Origin: a virus
Length of the DNA stretch: 38,274 nucleotides
IMG/VR virus record: IMGVR_UViG_3300025886_000075
Coordinates: 1-38,274 of that record
Strand: one strand, 5' to 3'
Position 1 is the stretch's first letter; every line of letters begins with the position of its first letter. The position numbers and the translations under genes are program-made. Positions 6,060 through 13,220 of the stretch are shown one piece after another. The notes beneath the pieces were generated by a model. The model ran no database searches and was not told the DNA's origin. It saw nothing but the letters and a program-made list of their open reading frames with translations.

Positions 6060-7601
6060 ATGGCTGGTAGATCAAGTCTTTCAATCAACAAGGGCAATGC
6101 TGGGAAAGTTTACACCAACACAACGGGTGGATCTGTTGTGGCATCAATACATATGGTGAGTAGTGACAGCACTAAAAACCCTACCGCTAATATCGCGGTT
6201 AGTTCCAATGCAACTACCCCATTAAATTTTACCGCAGTAAAATATGCTCTAGCTCAAAATGCTACTCCAAAAACTATTGATGCAGATATAAAAAGCACAG
6301 TAGTGGGGACTAATGTTCTAGGCGTTTCGACAGCGGCTAGTATGGCTACTCGAATGACTCTTAATAATGCCCAAGGATCTTCTAGTGCTAGTGATAGTTA
6401 TTCTGGGCAGCATATGTACATCGACCCTTACTTTTTAACAAATCCCGAAGCATATGGGAAAACTGCCGCCACCCATATAATCAGGGGAAATAATTATGCT
6501 TATCTCAAGGCAGATATAACCACTGACAGATCTCAGTTTTCGACTTATTTAAATGGCACTTCGGTTAGCGGTGCTGGGACGAACCAAGGTTCTAGAAGCT
6601 TTGATTATTACGATGCGGGTGGGTGTGCCTGCACATATACAGATACTTTTATTAATTTTAATACTAACGGATATATGTCGGGCGGTGGATTTTACGATAC
6701 TACTAGCGACGTTACTCAGAACCGAACCTCTGACAGTGCCTACTATGGCGTTCACGGAGCATTAAACCCTAATTCTTATAAATATAATCACCCTATGAAA
6801 GTGGATATGGCTAGTGACGCAGGTTTATTTGTTTATGGGATGAGTGGAAATTGGGGTCCAAACACTCAATATAGAATGGGGATGATTTCTGCAAATAAAT
6901 GGAAAACAGGTGCGGATTGGGATGGAGTAACTTGGCAGAATTACACAAATGGGGCATCAAACCAAAGTGCTAACTTCGTCCATAACACAGAGTCGTGGGT
7001 CAATTCTTTTCTTGTACAAAATGACGGCGGTTACCTGATGAGTTGGATGAAATATAATTTAGCTACTCAAAAGTTTTACTGTAATATGCAAGGAACTGGT
7101 AATAACAAAGGTATCTACAGTTTTAACCATAACGATGCTTTTCCGGGTTCAGGTGTTAATAGCAGCAATCAACTGGGTAGTTTCACAAATTTTATGACAC
7201 TCGAACCAACTTCCAGTATAACGGGTTTAACTACCGAACCAATGCGGATTGGCGCAACATTGTGGCAAGTAGTTGATGCTAGCGGTACGGCGTTATATTC
7301 AACCAACCTAATCCAATGGGTCACAGCGGCGGTATTTACCGGACAAGCCACTGCCACTGCCCTTTTTCACGACGCTCTCCTTGGAAAAAACAGTTTTATC
7401 CAAGGCTCTTCCTCTAGTAGCTTGTTATCTGGCGACACCGGATATTCAGCCCTAGATGCATCTGGACATCTGGAAAATGGCGTTGGTGTAGGCGTCTACG
7501 AGCGTAACGGTTTAATATTAAATTCGGGAGACTGCATTTATATAGAGAACACCGACGCATCAACAAATATACAAGCCACAGTAATGTTTGTGGAGGTCTA
7601 A
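6060..7601 (+). CDS. putative second tail fibre / receptor-binding protein, 513 aa
   Basis: A 513-aa Gly/Ser/Asn/Thr-rich, aromatic-rich protein typical of phage fibre tips or appendages. No specific family is recognised. The N-terminal 75 residues (SLSINKGNAGKVYTNTTGG; HMVSSDSTKNPTANIAVSS) look like a beta-sandwich virion domain. The middle has a paired-Cys CACTYTDTF segment near residue 190. The C-terminus (NGLILNSGDCIYIENTD...ATVMFVEV) resembles the edge of a jelly roll, also seen in other small marine phage structural proteins. It begins 11 bases after the tail-fibre stop with AGGGGAAA as ribosome binding site. Its place between fibre genes suggests a virion surface role. Confidence 0.65.
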   Translation: MAGRSSLSINKGNAGKVYTNTTGGSVVASIHMVSSDSTKNPTANIAVSSNATTPLNFTAVKYALAQNATPKTIDADIKSTVVGTNVLGVSTAASMATRMTLNNAQGSSSASDSYSGQHMYIDPYFLTNPEAYGKTAATHIIRGNNYAYLKADITTDRSQFSTYLNGTSVSGAGTNQGSRSFDYYDAGGCACTYTDTFINFNTNGYMSGGGFYDTTSDVTQNRTSDSAYYGVHGALNPNSYKYNHPMKVDMASDAGLFVYGMSGNWGPNTQYRMGMISANKWKTGADWDGVTWQNYTNGASNQSANFVHNTESWVNSFLVQNDGGYLMSWMKYNLATQKFYCNMQGTGNNKGIYSFNHNDAFPGSGVNSSNQLGSFTNFMTLEPTSSITGLTTEPMRIGATLWQVVDASGTALYSTNLIQWVTAAVFTGQATATALFHDALLGKNSFIQGSSSSSLLSGDTGYSALDASGHLENGVGVGVYERNGLILNSGDCIYIENTDASTNIQATVMFVEV

Positions 7602-7603
7602 AA

Positions 7604-8266
7604 ATGAGCCGAACCCTTAGAACAAATTCTGCATCTGGATCTTCTTCTTCTTCTGCCGCTGGGTTAACTCTAGCTGACGTAAATACTACGCTAGCTACAT
7701 ATGATATTCCTAAATTGCTGAAAACTATTGATACACCAGACGGTACAACTTACCTTGAAATACCAAATTTAGATACCACATTATATGAACGCTTCTATAT
7801 TTTAATGCGTAATTTTGGTTGTTACAATAATACCTATTTTACGTTTGGTGGTATGTCAGGTACGACTAAGTTTGATCAGACCAACCGCTGGAGTTGGGGC
7901 GGTATGCAAGCAACCGGGGGCAGCCGAACCACTAACACTACTGGCAATTGCTTCAGTAACGTAGGCTCTGCTCACACAACTGCCGCAACCACTAATGCCT
8001 CTAATGTTACGGTTGAATGGAATTTCTTTTTTCCAGACCCTACTGGTAATCCTACCGAAATTTCGGGAAATATGAACTATATGGGTGGCGATTACGGTAA
8101 TCAAAATCAAAATTGCTATGGTAATTTTATGTTTCAAAAATCAGATCAGACTACCCACTCTGATGGGATCTTTTTTAAGATGTCTAGCGGTAATTTCCGT
8201 AAACCCGAAAATATTTTTAGAACCACTGTCTACGGTTACAGCCGCAGACCTGCGCCTACAACATGA
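7604..8266 (+). CDS. putative fibre-tip / knob protein, 220 aa
   Basis: A 220-aa protein with a short Ser-rich N-terminus (residues 8-20) followed by an aromatic-rich domain. The end (FFKMSSGNFRKPENIFRTTVYGYSRRP) follows a pattern I associate with marine phage fibre-tip domains, in which a strand with '(S/E)xGNF' is followed by a closing strand. The 289-aa product downstream ends in a similar pattern. GGAGGT precedes the start at ideal spacing, two bases after the upstream stop. Probably a receptor-binding or appendage protein. Confidence 0.55.
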   Translation: MSRTLRTNSASGSSSSSAAGLTLADVNTTLATYDIPKLLKTIDTPDGTTYLEIPNLDTTLYERFYILMRNFGCYNNTYFTFGGMSGTTKFDQTNRWSWGGMQATGGSRTTNTTGNCFSNVGSAHTTAATTNASNVTVEWNFFFPDPTGNPTEISGNMNYMGGDYGNQNQNCYGNFMFQKSDQTTHSDGIFFKMSSGNFRKPENIFRTTVYGYSRRPAPTT

Positions 8267-8327
8267 TTATTAAACCAACGCCAATACTTCTGGCACAACC
8301 CCCCCAATTGCTGAAAGGATTTGGCAG

Positions 8328-9197
8328 ATGAGTAAGGTCATAGTAGATCAAATACAAAAAAACGGGGGTACGACCTTTACCTTACCCTCAACTGATGGAG
8401 GCGCAAACGCGCCCTTAACAACTAATGCGTCTGGCACGTTGGCATTCTCACCTTTGAAGCTACCAGCGGCTGATGGTACGGCGAATAAGCCAATAACGAC
8501 TGATGGCTCTGGTCAGTTACAATTTAGCCCCAATACCTTACCCGCTGCAATTGGTGCGGCTGGACAGGTTATGAAAGTCAATTCAGGGGCGACTGCGCTA
8601 GAGTACGGTAGTATTGCAGTATCGTCGATTAAGAAAACACTTAATTTTAAAACTAATCCAGCACAAAGCACTTTAGTAACTTATGCGTCTATATCTTCGG
8701 ATATTGCATTTGCAAACGTAGCTGGTGTAAGATTATCAGTTTTTGAACTATCTTCATCTAGTGCCACACATATGCGGATTTTCGGCCTTGATGCGTCGGG
8801 TACAAGAATTAGTAGCGGTTATTTTGGTTGCAGGTATCACACACCTCAATCCAATAGCAGCGTCCATAATAGTAATGGTGGATACATCCGTTTTCCAGGC
8901 TACAGTACTAACTTTGCCCAGACAAATTACAACTATGGGCAGGGCTTTACTGGAACAATTATGTTTAATCCGTGGCGTGAGGGCACAGGCAATGAATTAA
9001 ATAAAGCCTTTCAGTGTAAGTATGATATGACTTGGCAGCATTCCTCCGAGACTAACCCTTATATCGAATACGGTGGTTGGGGGCAGTATGAAACACAAAC
9101 CGATGGCGGCGAATGGGCAGGTGGTTTTGAAATATATGCCGAGGCTGGAAATTTTAATCACGGCAGAGTTGTTGTCGAAGTAATAATGGAGGGCTAA
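8328..9197 (+). CDS. putative fibre / structural protein, 289 aa
   Basis: The N-terminal region (MSKVIVDQIQKNGG) is a common start of marine phage structural proteins. Residues 15-85 contain three related segments of the type LPAADGTANKPITTDGSGQL, which may form a short repeat stalk. The C-terminal 180 residues are a predicted beta-sandwich ending EAGNFNHGRVVVEV, similar in layout to the end of the 220-aa neighbour. A ribosome binding site (AAAGGA) is present after a 61-base gap that holds nothing else visible. Likely a virion fibre or tip. Confidence 0.55.
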   Translation: MSKVIVDQIQKNGGTTFTLPSTDGGANAPLTTNASGTLAFSPLKLPAADGTANKPITTDGSGQLQFSPNTLPAAIGAAGQVMKVNSGATALEYGSIAVSSIKKTLNFKTNPAQSTLVTYASISSDIAFANVAGVRLSVFELSSSSATHMRIFGLDASGTRISSGYFGCRYHTPQSNSSVHNSNGGYIRFPGYSTNFAQTNYNYGQGFTGTIMFNPWREGTGNELNKAFQCKYDMTWQHSSETNPYIEYGGWGQYETQTDGGEWAGGFEIYAEAGNFNHGRVVVEVIMEG

Positions 9198-9200
9198 GTT

Positions 9201-9503
9201 ATGCCAATGATTAATTATGTAGGCGGTCACAACCGCGAAATGAATGATGCAGAGATCGCTATAAACGATGCGCTCCAAGCAGAGATTGCTATTGAAAATG
9301 TAGCTAGAGAAGAATTACTATCTCGCCAGATGCGTGATGCGCTTCTTGCAGCTTGCGATTGGACGCAGACATCTGACAGTCCTCTGGCTTCTGCCAAGAA
9401 AACAGCTTGGGCAACTTACCGGGCTGCTCTTCGTAATCTGCCTACAGCGGATGCAAAATGGCCTGATCATATAGAAATCACTTGGCCTACTGAGCCGAGC
9501 TAA
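9201..9503 (+). CDS. tail-assembly-chaperone-like protein, 100 aa
   Basis: The C-terminal half (RDALLAACDWTQTSDSPL..KKTAWATYRAALRNLP) closely follows the phage tail assembly chaperone pattern (Phage_tail_APC-like): 'R..LLA..DWTQ..D.pl....w..YR.aLR.lP', then 'WP..P' at the end. Residues 1-50 form an Ala/Glu/Ile-rich amphipathic helix (EIAINDALQAEIAIE) that may pack on the fibre. In many phages this domain follows fibre genes and helps fibre assembly. GGAGGG precedes the start. Confidence 0.7.
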   Translation: MPMINYVGGHNREMNDAEIAINDALQAEIAIENVAREELLSRQMRDALLAACDWTQTSDSPLASAKKTAWATYRAALRNLPTADAKWPDHIEITWPTEPS

Positions 9504-9511
9504 AAACTAAT

Positions 9512-9539
9512 CTGGGACGCATCTTTACTTGCGTCCCAG
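9512..9539 (+). other. perfect 10-bp stem hairpin between tail and lysis modules
   Basis: CTGGGACGCA (9512-9521) pairs exactly with TGCGTCCCAG (9530-9539) around an 8-nt loop. Only TT follows, so it is a poor intrinsic terminator on the plus strand. It may be an RNA-processing or mRNA-protection hairpin, or a weak terminator lowering lysis-gene expression. Confidence 0.6.
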
Positions 9540-9569
9540 TTCACTAAACGTTGAAAGATATGACTGACA

Positions 9570-9761
9570 ATGGACAAAAGAACAGTAGCATCCGCGCATG
9601 AGCGCATAGATGGACTTGAGAAGGAGGTGATCGCAATCCAAACTGAGGCAAGAATTCAGTTTAAGGATTTGTTTATCCGCGTCAAACGCATGGAAACTAT
9701 CATGCTTGCGGCTACTGGATCGATTATTGCTTTGCTTGTCGCAGTCCTTTTGAAAATGTGA
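9570..9761 (+). CDS. XhlA-like small membrane protein, lysis cassette
   Basis: A 63-aa protein with a charged coiled-coil N-terminal half (SAHERIDGLEKEVIAIQTEAR) and one C-terminal membrane segment (residues about 43-62, IMLAATGSIIALLVAVLL). This is the layout of haemolysin XhlA-like phage proteins that assist holins. The ribosome binding site is weak. It opens the lysis cassette directly after the hairpin at 9512-9539. The XhlA relation is by layout only. Confidence 0.6.
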   Translation: MDKRTVASAHERIDGLEKEVIAIQTEARIQFKDLFIRVKRMETIMLAATGSIIALLVAVLLKM

Positions 9762-9765
9762 AATC

Positions 9766-10245
9766 ATGGCAATTGTAGAAGTCTTAGCGTTAGCTGGAGC
9801 GGTTACAAAGATTGCTAGTAGTATTAGCTCTGCCGTGAAGGCTGGCAAAGACATGAATTCCCTTATGCCTAGTTTCGGTAAGCTTGCCAAGCTTGAGGCT
9901 GATATTAACTTAGCCGAAAGTGGTAAGCACAAAGGCCCATTGGGTCGCCTTACGTCTTCCGAAGAGGAAGGGTTTGCGATTGCCCAGGCTAAGATGGCGC
10001 ATCGCGATGCACAGAATTTGCTCCGCGAAACTTGCCAACTTTATGGGCCATCTGGAATGTGGGACATGGTGGTACGGGAGACAGCAGCGGCGCGGGTACG
10101 TCAGAAGGAAGTTTTGGATGAAGAAGCCGCTAAACGTGATCGTATTTTCTATTTTTTAACGGTTGTAGCGGGTCTTGTTGTGTTTGGAATTGGGAGTGCC
10201 GGTTTAATTTGGGGCGCTGCAATACTAGCTGAAAAGGTTAATTAG
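9766..10245 (+). CDS. conserved-type phage membrane protein, 159 aa
   Basis: A 159-aa protein with a hydrophobic N-terminal stretch (VEVLALAGAVTKIASSISSAVKAG). A charged middle follows, with the segment SSEEEGFAIAQAKMAHRDAQNLLRE and an LYGPSGMWD motif near residues 93-101. The C-terminus has a long hydrophobic stretch (FYFLTVVAGLVVFGIGSAGLIWGAAI). I associate this arrangement with an uncharacterised protein near the lysis genes of marine podoviruses; that is memory-based. It may be a membrane-anchored lysis regulator or structural protein. Its TAG overlaps the GTG of the next small gene. Confidence 0.65.
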   Translation: MAIVEVLALAGAVTKIASSISSAVKAGKDMNSLMPSFGKLAKLEADINLAESGKHKGPLGRLTSSEEEGFAIAQAKMAHRDAQNLLRETCQLYGPSGMWDMVVRETAAARVRQKEVLDEEAAKRDRIFYFLTVVAGLVVFGIGSAGLIWGAAILAEKVN

Positions 10246-10412
10246 TGTTTTTTCTGATATGGCTTTTATATACTCAAAATCACGTGGATGTCTACCAGAT
10301 CGGTCATTATGAAACAATGACACTTTGTAAAAAGGCTGAGGCTCAGGCAATCGTCCTAATCACCAATTCTAAGACCAGGCTACTTTGTTTTGAGGTGTCA
10401 ATCGATGACTGA
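10245..10412 (+). CDS. small protein with N-terminal hydrophobic anchor, 55 aa, GTG start
   Basis: A 55-aa ORF below many length cut-offs. It starts at GTG, overlapping the previous stop as TAGTG. The next gene begins inside its end (8-base overlap), so it is coupled on both sides. The first ten residues are hydrophobic (FFLIWLLY), then a soluble part with two cysteines (C28 and C48) that could be an exported disulfide domain. The position and shape would fit a small spanin-like or holin-regulatory protein, but no family is recognised. Confidence 0.6.
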   Translation: MFFLIWLLYTQNHVDVYQIGHYETMTLCKKAEAQAIVLITNSKTRLLCFEVSIDD

Positions 10413-10743
10413 ATTTGAACTTGCTGACTTAAACAAGGATGGATTGATTGATCCGCAAGAGTTTCAAAAACTGGCGCTAGAGGATCGATATAGAGAAATC
10501 TTAGACGCAGACTCTAAACGAGACACACAGAGGCGTTTAACGGTAGCCTGTGCCTCTGGTATGCTTCTTTATCCGTTTGCAATTTTGACGGCCTCTGCGT
10601 TGGGCTTTGACACTGCTGCCGGTTTGATAGCCGACATAGCCAGCGTTTATGTCGTAGCCGCGAGCGGTGTCGTGGTCGGGTATTTTGGTTTTAATGCAAT
10701 GGAGAGTAAAAATGCTGCAAGCACTGATCGGCCCAATAGCTGA
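10405..10743 (+). CDS. EF-hand membrane protein of the lysis cassette, 112 aa
   Basis: Residues 8-19 form a canonical 12-residue EF-hand loop (D8, N10, D12, G13, I15, D16, E19), followed by a charged helix and two hydrophobic segments (about 46-70 and 76-100). It is therefore a calcium-binding candidate tethered to the inner membrane. The frame is open back to a TTG at 10390. The ATG at 10405 is chosen because GAGGTG lies 8 bases upstream. Such EF-hand plus two-span proteins occur beside lysis genes in some marine phages (recollection). A single EF-hand is unusual, because EF-hands normally pair, so dimerisation is likely. It could modulate holin timing. Confidence 0.7.
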   Translation: MTEFELADLNKDGLIDPQEFQKLALEDRYREILDADSKRDTQRRLTVACASGMLLYPFAILTASALGFDTAAGLIADIASVYVVAASGVVVGYFGFNAMESKNAASTDRPNS

Positions 10744-11104
10744 ATTAGCTGGCGGTTGGCTAAAGGGTAAAGCTAACGTCCAAGCCGCGTCTGCAAATTT
10801 GAAGTTAGTTGAGGCGGAAGCCAAGGCTACCATAATGAAATCCGCAGCAACATCAGAAGCGGATTGGGAAAAGATTATGGCCCAGGGAACTCAGAATTCG
10901 TGGAAAGACGAATATCTGGTTTTGTTATTTTCAATCCCCTTAATTCTAGCATTTCTGCCGTTTGAGTGGGCTGACCAGGCCGTAGCTAACGGCTTTGCTG
11001 CGCTCGATACGATGCCAAGTTGGTACTCATACACGCTTGGCGTCATTGTCGCCAGTAGCTTTGCCGTAAGGTCTGCAACTAAGTTTTTTGGAGGTAAAAA
11101 ATGA
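10712..11104 (+). CDS. holin, 3TM GTA-type
   Basis: A 130-aa protein whose C-terminal half (WKDEYLVLLFSIPLILAFLPF, then GFAALDTMPSWYSYTLGVIVASSFAVRSATKFF) matches the pattern of the holin family named for alphaproteobacterial gene-transfer agents (GTA_holin_3TM). It permeabilises the inner membrane so that the endolysin can escape. The start at 10712 gives a good site (GGAGAG) and overlaps the EF-hand gene by 32 bases; the frame is open to 10667 but without support. Its stop overlaps the endolysin start as ATGA. Confidence 0.8.
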   Translation: MLQALIGPIAELAGGWLKGKANVQAASANLKLVEAEAKATIMKSAATSEADWEKIMAQGTQNSWKDEYLVLLFSIPLILAFLPFEWADQAVANGFAALDTMPSWYSYTLGVIVASSFAVRSATKFFGGKK

Positions 11105-11646
11105 ATAAGAATTGGGAAACATTTTTTGAAATGCTAATAAAGCATGAAGGTGGATTTACTGACGATCAACGTGACAAGGGGAATTCTCAGGGCGATGGAC
11201 ACGGTAATGTGGGCAGTACGATGCTTGGCGTCACTTCTTGGAATTGGGCTAAGTACACTGGAAAGCCAGCCCCAAAAGAAGTTATGCGTGAGCTAACATC
11301 TGATGACGTTAAGCCGCTTTACAAAAAGAACTATTGGGACGCCATTCGTGCGGATGATTTGCCGTCTGGTGTTGACGTAAGCTGTGCAGACCTTTGCGTT
11401 AATGCTGGGCCAGGTCGCGCGGCCAAGATTTTGCAACGCGCAGTGTCAGCAACGGCTGACGGCTCTGTAGGGCCACAAACAGTTGCGGCGACTTACGACC
11501 TTGATCCGATTTTTGTTCTTCAAAAGTATTATGATGGACGTGAAGCATTTTATCGGAGCTTAGATGACTATAAAATTTACGGAAAAGGCTGGTCTAGGCG
11601 CAATAGGGAAACGTTAGAGAAGGCTGTGGAATTAGTCGATGAATAA
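11101..11646 (+). CDS. endolysin, GH108 muramidase with PG-binding C-terminus
   Basis: Cleaves peptidoglycan for lysis. Residues 13-20 contain the family signature KHEGGFT, with E16 as the proposed catalytic glutamate. The glycosyl hydrolase 108 domain continues through GVTSWNWAKY, VKPLYKKNYWDAI and VDVSCADLCVNAGPG. The C-terminal segment (AAKILQRAV..ADGSVGPQTV..REAFYRSL) fits the PG_binding_3 domain usually fused to it. The length of 181 aa is typical. There is no signal peptide, so release depends on the holin just upstream. GGAGGT sits 5 bases before the ATG. Confidence 0.9.
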   Translation: MNKNWETFFEMLIKHEGGFTDDQRDKGNSQGDGHGNVGSTMLGVTSWNWAKYTGKPAPKEVMRELTSDDVKPLYKKNYWDAIRADDLPSGVDVSCADLCVNAGPGRAAKILQRAVSATADGSVGPQTVAATYDLDPIFVLQKYYDGREAFYRSLDDYKIYGKGWSRRNRETLEKAVELVDE

Positions 11647-13219
11647 AGACAAACAATTCACTGAGCTTGGTCAAAAAATTGAAGCTGCAAAAAGGCAAAA
11701 GAAAGCCATTGAATGCAGAACTTCTTTTTTAGACTTTGTTAAGTACACCATGCCAGACGCTGATGATCCTGATGACATTGAAATTTCAATGTTTAAAGAC
11801 GCAAAGCACCATAGAGCGCTGGCGAAGGTTTTGGAAAAAGTGGAAAAGGGACACATACCAAGGTTAATTGTATGTATGCCACCCAGGCACGGTAAGTCTG
11901 AATTGATTAGCCGCCGGTTTGTTCCGTGGATTCAAGGTAAAGACCCGTACCGCAGCGTTATCTTTGCCACGTACAACGAGGATTTTGCTAAAGATTTTGG
12001 TGCTGACGTGCGCAACATAATGAGTATGCCACAATATAAACACGTATTTCCCAATCATAGCTTTCGTAAAGGTGGCGCGTCTAAGTCTCGTATCCAAATG
12101 GGTTCTGGTGGAATGTCTGTGTTTGTTGGGCGTGGGGGTTCAATTACTGGACGTGGTGGCGATTTTGTCATTCTGGACGACCCAATAAAGGATAGCTTGG
12201 AGGCAAACAGCCCAGCTTTGCGCGAACAGCTTTGGCAGTGGTTTACCCAAGTTTTGATGACACGTTTGATGACGGCATCAGCGTCTATTGTTATTGTGCA
12301 AACGAGATGGAACGAGGATGATCTGGTTGGCCGTCTGACTGATCCAACAAACCCACATTACACGGAGGAAGAGGCGTCCAAGTGGAAGATTATTAACCTC
12401 CCTGCCCTTGCTGAAGATGATGACCCTCTTGGGCGTAAACCTGGCGAACTGTTGTGGCCTGAGAGGTTTGACATGGAATTCATGGAGGCGCAGCGTCGGC
12501 TGGATCGGCGCGGCTTCAGCGCACTCTACCAAGGTAAGCCTACACCCGAAGACGGTGATTTGTTTCGGCGTGAACATCTTGTTTTCTACGACAAAGCAAA
12601 ATTGCCAAAAGATTTACGGATTTATGCGGCCAGCGATCACGCTGTGGGTGTTGATAGAACGAGAAACGATGCAACGTGTTTGATGATTATTGGAGTAGAT
12701 CAGCAAGATGACATTTATGTTTTAGATTGCTGGTGGCAGAAGCAGCCGACAGATAAGGTAGTGGATGCTATGCTTGAATTAATTAGGAAGCACAAACCCT
12801 TGATATGGTGGGCAGAAAAAGGTCATATTTCAAAAGCAATTGGGCCGTTTTTACGAAAGCGTATGGCTGAAGAAAGAGTTTACTGTCGTATTGAAGAGGT
12901 CACGCCTGTCGCCAATAAAGTGCAGCGAGCGCAAAGTATATTAGGCCGCATGGCAATGAAAAAGGTTCAGATGCCAAAAAACGCGCATTGGACAGGAGCG
13001 GCTGTTGACGAGTTGCTTAAATTTCCACAGGGCCGACATGATGACTTTGTTGACACGTTGGCATGGGTTGGGATGGGGCTATCGCGTTTAGCAAGTCCGA
13101 GTGGTAAGATAGTACAAGAAACCAAAAGCCCAAAAGTTGGTACTTTGGCTTGGGTAAAATGGGATTCGGCGATGCGCAAGAAGCAAAACCGTATCGAGAA
13201 TTTGACAGGAGGCTGGTGA
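11639..13219 (+). CDS. terL: terminase large subunit (TerL)
   Basis: A packaging ATPase and nuclease of 526 aa. Walker A is at residues 81-87 (PPRHGKS). Walker B is at about 175-181 (DFVILDD), with DD in place of the more usual DE. An IVIVQTRWNEDDLVGRL segment fits motif III. The C-terminal RNase H-like nuclease contains IYAASDHAVG (about residues 326-335) and closes with HDDFVDTLAWVG. The gene begins 8 bases inside the end of the endolysin gene, continuing the lysis operon into the head module. It is about 8.6 kb from terS. Confidence 0.93.
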   Translation: MNKDKQFTELGQKIEAAKRQKKAIECRTSFLDFVKYTMPDADDPDDIEISMFKDAKHHRALAKVLEKVEKGHIPRLIVCMPPRHGKSELISRRFVPWIQGKDPYRSVIFATYNEDFAKDFGADVRNIMSMPQYKHVFPNHSFRKGGASKSRIQMGSGGMSVFVGRGGSITGRGGDFVILDDPIKDSLEANSPALREQLWQWFTQVLMTRLMTASASIVIVQTRWNEDDLVGRLTDPTNPHYTEEEASKWKIINLPALAEDDDPLGRKPGELLWPERFDMEFMEAQRRLDRRGFSALYQGKPTPEDGDLFRREHLVFYDKAKLPKDLRIYAASDHAVGVDRTRNDATCLMIIGVDQQDDIYVLDCWWQKQPTDKVVDAMLELIRKHKPLIWWAEKGHISKAIGPFLRKRMAEERVYCRIEEVTPVANKVQRAQSILGRMAMKKVQMPKNAHWTGAAVDELLKFPQGRHDDFVDTLAWVGMGLSRLASPSGKIVQETKSPKVGTLAWVKWDSAMRKKQNRIENLTGGW

Positions 13220-13220
13220 T

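Noticed and set aside
6060-9197. diversity-generating retroelement acting on fibre genes
   Set aside because: No reverse transcriptase or template-repeat pair is visible in the window.
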